This document shows, piece by piece, positions 26,342-36,500 of a DNA stretch of 57,789 nt (positions within the stretch are counted from its first letter, which is position 1; each line of letters opens with the position of its first letter). This DNA is from Polaromonas sp. Its GTDB lineage: Bacteria > Pseudomonadota > Gammaproteobacteria > Burkholderiales > Burkholderiaceae_C. The notes below the pieces were generated by a model. That model saw only the letters and a list, made by a program, of their open reading frames with translations, did no database searches and had not been told where the DNA came from. Location: assembly GCA_028292745.1 (NCBI GenBank), contig JAQGLT010000108.1:1-57789 (forward strand), read 5' to 3'. Both the position numbers and the translations under genes were made by a program.

Positions 26342-27858
26342 GCCTGCGCTTTGGCGGCAGTTGCGCGGCGCCTGGATGACTTGGCTTTAGAAACCGCTTT
26401 TTCCGGCTCTGCCGTGGCTGCCTGGCCGAGCAGGTAGTCCAGCAGCAGCGCAACCGGACGGCCCGTCGCCCCCTTGGCGGCGCCGCCCTTCCATGCCGTG
26501 CCTGCAATGTCAAGGTGTGCCCAGGCAAAGTCAGCGGCAAAGCGCTGCAGGAACTTGGCAGCCGTGACTGCACCGCCCGCGCGCCCCGCCACGTTGGCGA
26601 CATCGGCAAAGTTCGTTTTCAGGCCTTCTGCATATTCGTCATCCAGCGGCATCCTCCAGCAGGGGTCAAGCGACGAATCACCCGCCTTGATCAGGGATTC
26701 GGCCAGTGCCTCGTTGTTCGAGAAAAGCCCGCTGCGCACACCGCCCAGGGCGACCACACAGGCACCGGTCAGGGTGGCGATGTCGATGACGGCTTTGGGC
26801 TTGAAACGCGCAGCATAGGTGAGCACATCGCACAGCACCAGCCGCCCTTCGGCATCGGTATTGAGGATCTCGATGGTCTGCCCGCTCATGCTGGTCACAA
26901 CATCCCCGGGCTTGACGGCCCGGTCGCCGGGCATGTTCTCGCATGCCGGGATCAGACCCACCACATTGAGGGGCGGCTGCAGCTCTGCCAGCGCCCGGAA
27001 AGTGCCCAGCACGCTGGCAGCGCCGCACATGTCGAATTTCATCTCATCCATCTCGGCCGCAGGCTTGATCGAAATGCCGCCCGTGTCGAAGGTAATGCCC
27101 TTGCCGATCAGCACCACAGGCGCCTCGGACTTGGCCGCGCCGTCATAACGCAGCACGATGAAGCGCAGGGGCTCGGCGGCACCCTGGGCAACGGCCAGGA
27201 ACGCGCCCATTGCGAGTTTTTCAATCTCCTTGGGCCCCAGGATCTCTGCCTTGATCCGGGACAGTTTGCCCAGTTCCTTGGCCGCGCCGGCGAGCAAGGT
27301 GGGCGTGGCGTGGTTGGCTGGCCGATTGGCCCACTCCTTGGCCAGCTCAATCCCTTTTACCAAGCCGACCGCACGGTCGAAAGCCTCCTGGGCAAAGGGC
27401 AGCCCGTCAACAGCTAACACGACCCGCTGCAGCTTGGCAGGGGCGGCCTTGGACTTGGTCGTGGTGTAGGTGTAAGCAGTTTCGCTGCAGGCGACAACGG
27501 CAGCGCGCACTGCGCCAGGCTGCAGGGCGCCCAAAGCATTGAGGCCGAGCACCGCACGCTGGGCATTGCAGGCCTTCAAGGCGCCCATGCCGGCGCCGAC
27601 GGCCGTGCGAATATTTTTTGGACTCGCATCGCCCACACCCACCATGACCACCCGCGTGGCCGCAATCCCTGGCACGCGGTAGGCGCTCAGCACTTTTCCG
27701 GCCTTGGTCTCCAGGTCCCCCGACTTGAGGGCGAGTGCGACCAGCGCCGACAAAGCATCGCTGCCGGAAGCCGGGTTATCGGGGACGAGCACGATCAGGG
27801 CATCGGTTTTTTCGCTGCAAATAAGGGTGCGGGTCAATGTTTTGAGTTCAAAGTCCAT
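26338..27858 (-). CDS. pepA: Leucyl aminopeptidase (PepA, M17 family)
   Basis: This 506-residue enzyme has the M17 signature NTDAEGRLVLCDVL and the metal-binding GKGITFDTGGISIKP. It also has ENMPGDRAVKPGDV with the bicarbonate/arginine region, and VANVAGRAGGAVTAAKFLQ near the end. It is a hexameric di-metal cytosolic aminopeptidase. A lysine/alanine-rich tail of about 25 residues (ending KSSRRRATAAKAQA) extends past the normal C-terminus. It heads the pepA-holC operon and is divergent from lptF across 65 bp, the classical arrangement of proteobacteria. Confidence 0.97.
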   Translation of the reverse strand: MDFELKTLTRTLICSEKTDALIVLVPDNPASGSDALSALVALALKSGDLETKAGKVLSAYRVPGIAATRVVMVGVGDASPKNIRTAVGAGMGALKACNAQRAVLGLNALGALQPGAVRAAVVACSETAYTYTTTKSKAAPAKLQRVVLAVDGLPFAQEAFDRAVGLVKGIELAKEWANRPANHATPTLLAGAAKELGKLSRIKAEILGPKEIEKLAMGAFLAVAQGAAEPLRFIVLRYDGAAKSEAPVVLIGKGITFDTGGISIKPAAEMDEMKFDMCGAASVLGTFRALAELQPPLNVVGLIPACENMPGDRAVKPGDVVTSMSGQTIEILNTDAEGRLVLCDVLTYAARFKPKAVIDIATLTGACVVALGGVRSGLFSNNEALAESLIKAGDSSLDPCWRMPLDDEYAEGLKTNFADVANVAGRAGGAVTAAKFLQRFAADFAWAHLDIAGTAWKGGAAKGATGRPVALLLDYLLGQAATAEPEKAVSKAKSSRRRATAAKAQA

Positions 27859-27923
27859 AATTCGGGTCGGGTAGAGAAGCCAACTTACACAAAATTCAAG
27901 CCAGCAAGGCAGCTAGTCAGTCA

Positions 27924-29045
27924 ATGTTATTCCAATCTTCAATTCGCAAGGAATTGGCTCGCACATTCGGCGCCACCCTGGTGGTGCTCATCACCATTGT
28001 GCTGACCATCGTGCTGATCCGCACACTGGGCCAGGCATCGCGCGGCTCCATCAGTCCGCAGGACGTGATGCTTTTCATGGCCTATTCAGGCCTGGGACGC
28101 CTGCCCACGATTCTGACCATCTCGCTTTTCATTGCCATGGTGAGCACGCTGTCGCGCATGTACCGCGACAGTGAGATGGTGGTGTGGTTCACCAGCGGCC
28201 AGGGCCTGGCGGTCTTTTTGCGGCCGCTTTTTCACTTCGCCTGGCCGGTGTTGCTGGTGATCTCGCTGATGGCTCTGTTCGTCTGGCCCTGGACCAACCA
28301 GCAAACCAAGGACATGCAAAGCCGCTACCAGCAGCGTGGCGACCTGGACCGCGTGGCGCCTGGCCAGTTTCAGGAGTCATCCAGCGGCAACCGGGTGTTT
28401 TTTATCGACCGCGACGTGTCCGGCGAGCAGGTCAGCAATAACGTGTTCATTGCTGCGACCGAAAAAGGAAAAACCACGCTCACTACGGCGCAATCGGGCC
28501 GTCTTGAAAACAAGGGCGATGCCCAGTTCCTGATGCTCTCCAACGGCCAGCGGCTGGAAAATGAAGTCGGTAAATCCGCCTTCAAGGTCAGCGACTTTGA
28601 AGAGTACGGCGTCAAGACCAGCAATGCCGCCCTGGTCGCCGGAGCCGCGCCCGAAGCCAAGCTGCTGTCCACCCGGGCGCTGGTGAAAGATCCCACGCGC
28701 AGCAACCTGGGCGAGCTGGCGTGGCGGCTGGGACTGGCCCTGTCAGCCGTCAATTTCGTGGTGCTGGCGGTCGCGCTGGCGAGCGTCAATCCTCGCGGTG
28801 GACGCAGCGGCAACATGATCTTCGTGGTGCTGACCTTCGTTGTCTACAACAATCTTGTCAATCTGGGCCAAAGCTGGATTTTTGTCGGCCTGATCGGCTT
28901 CGGACACCTGCTGCTGGCGCTGCATGGCGGCGTTTTACTGCTTGCAGCGGCATGGCTGTTCAAACGGCACAGCCACTGGCGCTTTGGCCGTAAAACCGGA
29001 CCACGGCTCAGCCCGGTTCCGGCACGCGCGGGGAGCCAGCCATGA
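27924..29045 (+). CDS. lptF: LptF, permease of the lipopolysaccharide export ABC transporter
   Basis: This 373-residue membrane protein has the LptF layout. Two or three helices come first (ARTFGATLVVLITIVLTIVL), then a cytoplasmic coupling helix around RMYRDSEMVVW, a periplasmic beta-jellyroll (about residues 130-260), and three C-terminal helices. With LptG and LptB2 it extracts LPS from the inner membrane and passes it to LptC. The stop overlaps the lptG ATG by four bases. Divergent from pepA, as in E. coli. Confidence 0.96.
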   Translation: MLFQSSIRKELARTFGATLVVLITIVLTIVLIRTLGQASRGSISPQDVMLFMAYSGLGRLPTILTISLFIAMVSTLSRMYRDSEMVVWFTSGQGLAVFLRPLFHFAWPVLLVISLMALFVWPWTNQQTKDMQSRYQQRGDLDRVAPGQFQESSSGNRVFFIDRDVSGEQVSNNVFIAATEKGKTTLTTAQSGRLENKGDAQFLMLSNGQRLENEVGKSAFKVSDFEEYGVKTSNAALVAGAAPEAKLLSTRALVKDPTRSNLGELAWRLGLALSAVNFVVLAVALASVNPRGGRSGNMIFVVLTFVVYNNLVNLGQSWIFVGLIGFGHLLLALHGGVLLLAAAWLFKRHSHWRFGRKTGPRLSPVPARAGSQP

Positions 29046-30181
29046 AAACCATACGCCGGCTGATTTACGGAGAGGTGCTCGCGTCCATCGCATTGGTCGC
29101 CCTTGGATTCCTGGCGCTGTTTTTATTTTTCGATCTGGTCGATGAATTGCAGTACCTCGGCAAGAACAACGGCATCGGCCAGAGCATCTACCAGATCAGG
29201 CATGCGCTGCTGTATGTGGCCTTGCTGGTTCCCAACCATCTGTATGAGCTGATGCCGATTTCCGTCCTGATCGGCAGCATTTTCGTCATGGCGCGGCTGG
29301 CGCAAAGTTCGGAGTACACGATTTTGCGGACCAGCGGGCTCGGCCCTTGGCGGGCGCTCAAGCTGCTGCTGCTGCTGGGCAGTTTTTTTGTGGCGCTCAG
29401 CTTTCTGATCGGCGACTATATTTCACCCGTGAGCGAGCGGGCCGCGCAATTGCTCAAGGCGCGCTACCAAAATAAAATAACGGTTGGCCAGACTGGCGCC
29501 TGGTTGAAAGAGAAACAGGCCACCAGCAATTTCGTGGTCAACGTCAAGGAACTGTCCCCCGACAGCGAAATGCGCGGGGTTCAAATCCACGAATTCAACC
29601 GCAGCGGGCGCATTGTTTCCACCGTCGAGGCACCGGTAGCGGTTTTTTCCTCTGATGCCGCCTGGCTGCTGCGCAATGCCAAAAGAACCCAGTTTGACAT
29701 TCCGGTCGGCCCCAGCACTGCCGATGCAGCCCGGCAGGAGGCGAAGGTCACCCGCACCATGGTCGAAACCTTTCGATGGCCGACCGGCATCAGCACCGAA
29801 ATGGTGGCGGTGGCGCTGCTCAAGCCCGAGCGCATGGCCACGATTGACCTTTTCAACTACATCCGTCACCTGGAAGCCAACGGCCAGACGGCCCAACGCT
29901 ATGAGATCGAGTTCTGGAGAAAGGTGTTCTACCCGCTCAGCTGCCTGGTGATGGTGATGCTCGCCCTGCCTTTTGCCTACCTCCATTTCCGCTCCAGCGG
30001 CATTGCAGGCTATGTGTTCGCCGGCGTGATGATCGGCATCAGCTTTTTCCTGCTCAACAATGTGTTCGGCTACATCGGCAACCTGCGCAACTGGCAGCCC
30101 TGGCTGGCAGCGGCCACGCCCGGACTGATCTACATGGCGATTTCCATGGGCACGTTTGGCTGGCTCGTGCTCAGGCGCTGA
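29042..30181 (+). CDS. lptG: LptG, permease of the lipopolysaccharide export ABC transporter
   Basis: A 379-residue partner of LptF with the same topology: N-terminal helices (SIALVALGFLALFLFFDLVDEL), conserved NHLYELMPISVLIGSIF and RLAQSSEYTILRTSGL coupling segment, periplasmic jellyroll domain, and C-terminal helices (FYPLSCLVMVMLALPFAYLH onward). It completes the LptB2FG exporter in the inner membrane. Translationally coupled to lptF by an ATGA overlap. Normal length, no oddities. Confidence 0.96.
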   Translation: MKTIRRLIYGEVLASIALVALGFLALFLFFDLVDELQYLGKNNGIGQSIYQIRHALLYVALLVPNHLYELMPISVLIGSIFVMARLAQSSEYTILRTSGLGPWRALKLLLLLGSFFVALSFLIGDYISPVSERAAQLLKARYQNKITVGQTGAWLKEKQATSNFVVNVKELSPDSEMRGVQIHEFNRSGRIVSTVEAPVAVFSSDAAWLLRNAKRTQFDIPVGPSTADAARQEAKVTRTMVETFRWPTGISTEMVAVALLKPERMATIDLFNYIRHLEANGQTAQRYEIEFWRKVFYPLSCLVMVMLALPFAYLHFRSSGIAGYVFAGVMIGISFFLLNNVFGYIGNLRNWQPWLAAATPGLIYMAISMGTFGWLVLRR

Positions 30182-30212
30182 GCTGGCAGCGTCCGAACCC
30201 TTTCGCAACTCA

Positions 30213-30602
30213 ATGAGCGACCTTATGACTTCTGCAGTTCCAGCGTCTCGGGGCATTGTTTTGTTTGCCCATGGCTCGCGTGACCCGGCATGGCGGCTGC
30301 CCATTGAGGCTGTCGCCGCGCAAATCACCGCCGGTGCGCCTGAAGCTTTGGTGCGATGCGCCTACCTGGAGATCTGTTCGCCTTCCCTGCCGCAAGCCGC
30401 ATCCGATCTGGTTGCTGCCGGTGCCCTGTCGTTAAGGATATTTCCGCTTTTTCTGGGCGTCGGCAAGCATGCGCGCGAAGATCTGCCGCTCTTGATCGAA
30501 CAGATCAGGCAAGCGCATCCAGCGGTGCGCATCGAGCTTTTGCCGGCTGCCGGAGAGCACGAAAAAATGACCGCGTTGATGGCAGCGATTGCCGTGGCTT
30601 GA
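30213..30602 (+). CDS. CbiX/SirB-like sirohydrochlorin chelatase, short single-domain form
   Basis: The product has 129 residues. GIVLFAHGSRDPAWRLPIEA carries the metal-site histidine of class II chelatases; LRIFPLFLGVGKHAREDLP carries the second conserved histidine region. The length matches single-domain CbiX-type chelatases that insert Co or Fe into sirohydrochlorin, needed for cobalamin or siroheme. It follows lptG by 31 bp and precedes a CysB-like regulator and an aminotransferase, which fits siroheme for sulfite reduction. Start codon uncertain: ATGs at 30213 and 30225 both lack a clear ribosome site. Confidence 0.82.
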   Translation: MSDLMTSAVPASRGIVLFAHGSRDPAWRLPIEAVAAQITAGAPEALVRCAYLEICSPSLPQAASDLVAAGALSLRIFPLFLGVGKHAREDLPLLIEQIRQAHPAVRIELLPAAGEHEKMTALMAAIAVA

Positions 30603-30794
30603 ATTTCATTCGCCTGGGATTGCAAAGCACAGCACGTCCCGGCCGTCAGCAGCGGCGGTCGAAATGAACTGAGGCAGTTGTCGATAAGGCTCCAGGTTTG
30701 GCTTCCCAGGCTTTGGCAGGTTTTTTCAGGTTTTAGCGAACTTCCTTTAGTGACATAAAGGCATAATAATTTAAATATTCAGTCTGAATTCCAT

Positions 30795-31739
30795 ATGAAC
30801 CTGCACCAATTCCGCTTTGTTCAAGAGGCTGTTCGCCGCAACCTGAACCTGACCGAGACAGCCCGGGCCCTGCATACCTCGCAGCCTGGCGTATCCAAGG
30901 CGATCATTGAACTGGAGGAAGAGCTTGGCGTGGAAATTTTTGCGCGTCACGGCAAGCGCCTCAAACGCGTGACCGAGCCCGGCCAGCATGTGCTGAAAAG
31001 CATTGAGCTGATCATGCGGGAAGTCGGCAACCTGCGCCGCATCGGCGAGCAGTTCTCCGCGCAGGACAGCGGAACGCTTTCAATTGCCACCACCCATACC
31101 CAGGCGCGCTATGTCTTGCCACAGCCAGTGGCCAGGCTTCGCGAGGCCTTTCCCAAAGTCAACGTCAGCCTGCACCAGGGCTCGCCCGACCAGGTCGCGC
31201 GCATGGTGCTTGAAGAAGTCGCCGAGATCGGCATCGCCACCGAGTCGCTGAGCCACTATGACGACCTGGTCACGCTGCCCTGCTACGAATGGCAGCACAT
31301 GCTGGTGATGCCGAGCGATCATCCGCTGGCGGCCAAACAGGCCATCACCCTGCAAGACCTTGCACAGGAGCCCTTGATCACCTACCACCCGTCCTTTACC
31401 GGGCGCACCAAGGTGGACCAGGCGTTTGCCGCCAGTCATCTGCATCCGCGCATCGCGCTCGAAGCGATCGATTCCGATGTCATCAAGACCTATGTGCGAC
31501 TGGGCCTGGGGGTGGGCATCGTGGCGGAAATGGCGCTCAGGGACGATGGCACCAACAATGACCTGGTGGCCCTTCCGGCAGGCGCGCTGTTTGGCATGAA
31601 TGTGGCCCGCGTCGCTTTCAAACGCAGCGCCTACCTGCGAAATTTTGTCTATAAATTTGCCGAGCTGCTCAGCGACAAACTGAGCCGCGATCTGATTACC
31701 AAGGCCATGGCTGGCCGCCTCAACGACAACGAAGCCTGA
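30795..31739 (+). CDS. CysB-like LysR-family regulator
   Basis: A 314-residue regulator of the CysB/Cbl group. MNLHQFRFVQEAVRRNLNLT and ALHTSQPGVSKAIIELEEEL form the DNA-binding domain, and DSGTLSIATTHTQARYVLPQ is the diagnostic CysB effector segment (TTHTQARY binds the sulfate or O-acetylserine-type ligand). It likely controls sulfur assimilation genes. The upstream region 30690-30794 is AT-rich and contains GCATAATAAT, a plausible -10 region. It is followed two bases later by an aminotransferase gene. Confidence 0.9.
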   Translation: MNLHQFRFVQEAVRRNLNLTETARALHTSQPGVSKAIIELEEELGVEIFARHGKRLKRVTEPGQHVLKSIELIMREVGNLRRIGEQFSAQDSGTLSIATTHTQARYVLPQPVARLREAFPKVNVSLHQGSPDQVARMVLEEVAEIGIATESLSHYDDLVTLPCYEWQHMLVMPSDHPLAAKQAITLQDLAQEPLITYHPSFTGRTKVDQAFAASHLHPRIALEAIDSDVIKTYVRLGLGVGIVAEMALRDDGTNNDLVALPAGALFGMNVARVAFKRSAYLRNFVYKFAELLSDKLSRDLITKAMAGRLNDNEA

Positions 31740-31741
31740 AC

Positions 31742-32938
31742 ATGTCAACCCTTCACGCCACTTCCCCCTTTGCCAACCTCACGCCTGAGCTGACAAGCAA
31801 ACTGCCGAACGTCGGCACCACGATTTTTACCGTCATGTCGGCGCTGGCAACTGAAAAAAACGCGGTCAACCTGGGCCAGGGCTTTCCTGATTTCGACTGC
31901 GACCCGCAACTGGTCAATGCAGTCACCGATGCCATGAAGCGCGGCCTCAACCAGTACCCGCCCATGACCGGGGTGCCGGCGTTGCGCGAAGCCGTCGCGG
32001 CCAAAATTGCTGCCCTGTATGGCCACGCCTACGATGCCGGCACGGAAATCACCATCACCGCGGGCGCCACGCAGGCCATCATCACCATCGTTTTGGCGAT
32101 TGTTCATCCGGGTGATGAAGTCATCGTGCTGGAGCCCTGCTACGACAGCTATGTGCCCAATATCGAACTGGCGGGCGGCACGGTGGTGCGCATTCCCCTG
32201 ACGCCGGGCACCTTCAGGCCCGACTTTGAAAAGATCGCCGCAGCCCTCACGCCCCGGACCCGCGCCATCATTGTCAATTCTCCGCACAACCCGAGCGCGA
32301 CGGTCTGGAGCGAAGCCGACATGCTCAGGCTGCAGGCCTTGCTGGCGCCGACCGACGTGCTGCTCATCAGCGACGAGGTGTATGAACACATGGTGTTTGA
32401 TGCCGACAAGGGCCGAGTTCACCAAAGCGCCGCGCGTTTTCCGGGTCTGGCGGCGCGCAGCTTCATCGTGAGCAGTTTCGGCAAGACCTACCACGTCACC
32501 GGCTGGAAGGTCGGCTATGTCGCGGCGCCTGCCGCGCTGACGGCGGAGTTTCGCAAGGTTCACCAGTTCAACGTGTTCACCGTCAACACGCCGGTGCAGC
32601 ACGGCCTGGCGGCCTATATGGCCGATGACCGGCCTTACCGCGACCTGCCGGCGTTTTACAGCGCCAAGCGCGACCTGTTCCGCAGCGGCCTGGCGGCCAG
32701 CACGCGCTTCAAGCTGCTGCCCAGCGAAGGCAGCTACTTTCAGTGCGTTGACATTTCAGACGTGAGCGACCTGGGAGAAGCCGAATTCTGCCAATGGCTG
32801 ACCACTGAAATCGGCGTCGCCGCGATTCCGCTGTCGGCGTTTTACGGCAATGGGTTCGACCAGCGCGTGGTACGCTTTTGCTTCGCCAAAAAAGACGAAA
32901 CGCTGCACCTCGCGCTGGAGCGGCTGGCCAGACTGTAG
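31742..32938 (+). CDS. PLP-dependent class I/II aminotransferase (methionine aminotransferase type)
   Basis: The product has 398 residues. PLP lysine K248 lies in VSSFGKTYHVTGWKVGY; other fold-type I markers are NLGQGFPDFDCD, the YDSYVPNIELAGG segment, and ISDEVYEHMVFD. The sequence resembles E. coli YbdL and kynurenine/glutamine transaminases, which use methionine well. It starts two bases after the CysB-like gene stop, so it is probably co-transcribed, and a role in methionine salvage fits the sulfur context. Exact amino donor is not provable from sequence. Confidence 0.87.
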   Translation: MSTLHATSPFANLTPELTSKLPNVGTTIFTVMSALATEKNAVNLGQGFPDFDCDPQLVNAVTDAMKRGLNQYPPMTGVPALREAVAAKIAALYGHAYDAGTEITITAGATQAIITIVLAIVHPGDEVIVLEPCYDSYVPNIELAGGTVVRIPLTPGTFRPDFEKIAAALTPRTRAIIVNSPHNPSATVWSEADMLRLQALLAPTDVLLISDEVYEHMVFDADKGRVHQSAARFPGLAARSFIVSSFGKTYHVTGWKVGYVAAPAALTAEFRKVHQFNVFTVNTPVQHGLAAYMADDRPYRDLPAFYSAKRDLFRSGLAASTRFKLLPSEGSYFQCVDISDVSDLGEAEFCQWLTTEIGVAAIPLSAFYGNGFDQRVVRFCFAKKDETLHLALERLARL

Positions 32939-33028
32939 GCAACTCCTGACGCCCCCTCAGGCGTCCTTCCTGCTTGTATCGGCCGAGCTTGAGACAAGAA
33001 TCAACCGACATACAACAAGGAGGCTCTT

Positions 33029-33187
33029 ATGTCCATCTCGCTCATTCTGCTCATCGTCCTGATCCTGTTTTTGGTTGGCGCCTTGCCTACCTGGGGCCAT
33101 AGCCGCAGCTGGGGCTACGGACCCAGTGGCGGTATCGGCCTGATCGTGATCATCCTCATTGTGTTGCTGCTCATGGGGCGAATTTAG
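33029..33187 (+). CDS. Small membrane peptide of the DUF3309 family
   Basis: A 52-residue ORF with a strong AAGGAGG box six bases before ATG. It reads MSISLILLIVLILFLVGAL (helix), then a tight turn PTWGHSRSWGYGPSGG, then GLIVIILIVLLLMGRI (second helix). This helix-turn-helix hairpin with a Trp/Gly/Tyr-rich loop is the DUF3309 pattern. Function unknown; such peptides are often stress-related membrane proteins. It is followed by a bidirectional terminator. Confidence 0.85.
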   Translation: MSISLILLIVLILFLVGALPTWGHSRSWGYGPSGGIGLIVIILIVLLLMGRI

Positions 33188-33304
33188 AAATCAACCCCAC
33201 ATCGCCAGATTCGGCTCCCGGCACAGCTTGGCGGACGCTGTTTTTCCGGTAGCCCTGAGGTGCTGGAGTGAATGAATTTCAGCGCTGCGGGCTCCGCATC
33301 CAAT

Positions 33305-33334
33305 AAAAAGGCTTTGCAATCGCAAAGCCTTTTT
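33305..33334. terminator. Bidirectional rho-independent terminator
   Basis: AAAAAGGCTTTGC (33305-33317) pairs with GCAAAGCCTTTTT (33322-33334) around a four-base loop, giving a T-run on both strands. It lies between the converging DUF3309 and hrpA genes. The closer gene, DUF3309, is 118 bp away; hrpA's stop is 178 bp away. Confidence 0.9.
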
Positions 33335-33387
33335 ATTATTCCTTTTCTCAATCAATCGAGTACGCGTACGTGAAGGCAGGCTAAGCC

Positions 33388-33419
33388 AGCACGGCAGCAC
33401 GGCAGCACGGCAGCACGGC
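33388..33419. repeat. Four perfect tandem copies of an 8-bp unit
   Basis: AGCACGGC is repeated four times without error in the non-coding gap between DUF3309 and hrpA. The rest of the gap, apart from the terminator at 33305, shows no gene. Confidence 0.95.
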
Positions 33420-33511
33420 AAGCGAAGCCGACAAAGTAATCGTCTCATTGAGAAAAGATTTACTTTCCCGATAACCGCGCACCCTGCTTCATCCTTGCTG
33501 TGCGCCAGCCA

Positions 33512-36500
33512 TCAGCTGTTCAACTGCGCCCACAGCTTGTCCAGCCGCTTGGTGCTCACCGGTTGCGGCGTGCGCAGCTCCTGGGCAAAAAAGCTGACCC
33601 GCAACTCTTCGAGCAGCCAGCGGTATTCCTGCATCCGCGCGTCCGCCGCGCCCTTGCGTTCAGCCACCAGGCGCCAGTAGCGCTGCTCCTGCGGCCGTAG
33701 CTCGGCCATGCGGGCGGCATCCCTCGCCGGGTCGGCGCGCCACTTCTCCAGCCGCAGGGTGATCGCCTTCAGGTAGCGGGTGAAATGCTGCAGTTGGCCG
33801 TAGGGCGTCGCGGTCAGGAATTTCTTGGGCACCAGGCGCTGCAACTGCTGGGCCGCATCCTGCACGGCCTCCGTCGCGTTTTTCGTGTCCTTGATCTTGC
33901 GCTGCGCCACGGCGAATTCAAGCAGGATGCCGGCCGCCAGCCGTGCCACTTCGCTCGCAATCAGCGTCAGCCGGCCGCGCCCCTCGTCCACCCGCTTCTT
34001 GAACTCGGCTTCATTTGTCGGCAGCGGCTCGACCAGAAAGGCCCGGTCCAGCGCCACGTCGATGATCTGCTGGCGCAGCCCTTCCAGCGTGCCGCCGTCC
34101 GAGTTGTCGGCGGCCCGGCCGACCAGCATGTAGCCCGCCGCCATTTTCTGCAGGTCGGGCAGGTTCTTTTCCAGGTATTTCAGCGCCTCCTTGATCTGCA
34201 GCGAGAACAATCTGCGTAGGCCGGCACGGTGTTTGGCAGCCGCCGTGTCGGGCTCGTCGAAGACCTCGATGGTCACCGCATCGCCCAGGTCGATCAGCGC
34301 CGGAAAACCGATCAGGGTCTGCTGGCCCCGGCCGATTTCCATCAGCTCTGGCAACTCGCCGAAGGTCCAGGCGGTGTAGCGCTCCGGCACCTTTGGCGCT
34401 ATCTTTTCAGGAGCTGCTTGCGTATACGCTGCCTGCGCTGCAGGCCTTTTTGATGCTGAATCGCGGCCGGAAGGGCCGGAAGGAACTGTTTTTTCGTTGC
34501 CGGGCTCAGCCGAAGCCGGCCTGCCCAGGTTCTTCAGCCCGGCCAGTGCCTGGAAGGCTCCGCGCGCCTGCGAGCCCAGTTCGCTCTTGAGGGCGCCCAG
34601 GTTGCGGCCGCCGCCCAGCTGGCGGCCGTGCTCATCGACCACCCGGAAATTCATGAACAGGTGCGCCGGCAGCATGTCCAGCTTCAGGTCGCCGCGCTTG
34701 ATGTCGAGCGAGGTGGCGTCGCGCACCCATTTCAGCACCGCATCGGTCAGCGAGCCGCTGCCGAACTTCTCGGGCGCCATCAGCGCCTCGGCCATGCGGG
34801 CAGCGGTATCGGGCAGCGGCACCAGCCGGGAGCGCGGCCGCTGATGCAGGGTCTTGATCAGGGCCTGGATCTTGTCCTTCAGCATGCCCGGCACCAGCCA
34901 TTCGCAGCGCTCTTCGTTGACCTGGTTGAGGGCAAACAGGGGCACCTCGACCGTGACGCCGTCGCGCGGGTCGCCGGGCTCATGCAGGTAGGTCGCCCGG
35001 CAATCGACGCCGCCCAGCCGGAGCGTCTTGGGAAAGGCCTGCGCCGTGATGCCGGCCGCTTCATGCCGCATCAACTCTTCTTGCGTCAGCAGCAGCAGGC
35101 CGGGCTGCTTTTTGACCTCGGCCTTGTACCAGCTCTCAAAACTGGCGCCGCTGGCGATTTCGGCGGGCAGCTGCTGGTCGTAGAACGCATAGATCAGCTC
35201 TTCATCGACCAGCACATCCTGCCGCCTTGCCTTGTGCTCCAGCTCCTGCACATGGGCAATCATCTTGTCATTGGCGGCCAGGAAGGGCAGCTTCGTGTCC
35301 CAGTTGCCGGCAATCAAGGCTTCGCGGATGAAGATTTCGCGCGCCGTGACCGGGTCCATCCTGCCGAAGTTGACGCGCCGGCCGCTGTACACCACCAGGC
35401 CGTAAAGCGTGGCCCGCTCGAAGGCGGCGACCTGCGCGGCTTTTTTCTCCCAGTGCGGGTCGAGCACCTGCTTTTTCAGCAGATGGCCGCCGACCTGCTC
35501 GATCCACTGCGGGTCGATGTTGGCAATGCCCCGGCCGAACAGCCGGGTGGTCTCGACCAGCTCGGCCGCCACGATCCAGCGGCCCGGCTTCTTGCTCAGG
35601 CGCGCGCCGGGGTGGCGGTAAAAGCGGATGCCGCGCGCGCCCAGGTACCAGTCGTCCTCGTCGCTTTTCCAGCCGATGTTGCCCAGCAGGCCGCACAGCA
35701 TCGACAAATGCAGCTGCTCGTAGCTGGCCGGCTTGTCGTTTAAGGGATGTGGCCCCCACGCTCCGCGCTTTGCGTCGTCGCTGCCCCCCGAGGGGGCTGG
35801 GCCTTGCTTGGGGCGGCCCGGCGCGGCGCCCCAGCCCTGCTCACCTACCACCATCAGCAGCTGCGAATGGATGTCGCGCCATTCGCGCACCCGGCGGATG
35901 TTGACGAAATTCTCGCGCAGCAGGTTTTCATACTGGCGGTTCGTCAGCTTATGCACCGCGTCATGGCCGCCGCGCGAATCGCCCAGCCATTTCCACAGCT
36001 TGAGAAAGCCGACGAACTCGCTTTTCTCGTCGTCGAACTTGGCATGCGCCTGGTCGGCCTGCGCCTGCTTGTCCATCGGGCGGTCGCGCACGTCCTGCAC
36101 GCTGAGCGCGCTGGCAATCACCAGCACCTCGTCCAGGGCTTGGCGGTCCTTGGCCTCCAGGATCATGCGGCCGACACGCGGATCGAGTGGCAGCTTGGCC
36201 AGCGTCCAGCCGACCGGCGTCAGCTCGTTGTCGTCATCGACCGCGCCAAGTTCGGCCAGCAACTGGTAGCCGTCCGCAATCGCGCGGCCCTGCGGCGGCT
36301 CGATGAAGGCAAAGCTTTCAATCGTTCCGAGGTGCAGCGACTTCATGCGCAGGATCACCGAGGCCAGCGAACTGCGCAGGATTTCGGGGTCGGTGAAGCG
36401 CGGCCGGCCGGCAAAGTCCTGCGCGTCATAGAGCCGGATGCAGATGCCGTCAGCCACCCGGCCGCAGCGCCCGGCGCGCTGGTTGGCGGCCGACTGCGAG

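Noticed and set aside
33388..33419. Considered as a CRISPR array or attachment site
   Set aside because: Units are 8 bp with no spacers; nothing like a 25-40 bp direct repeat with unique spacers occurs anywhere in the window.
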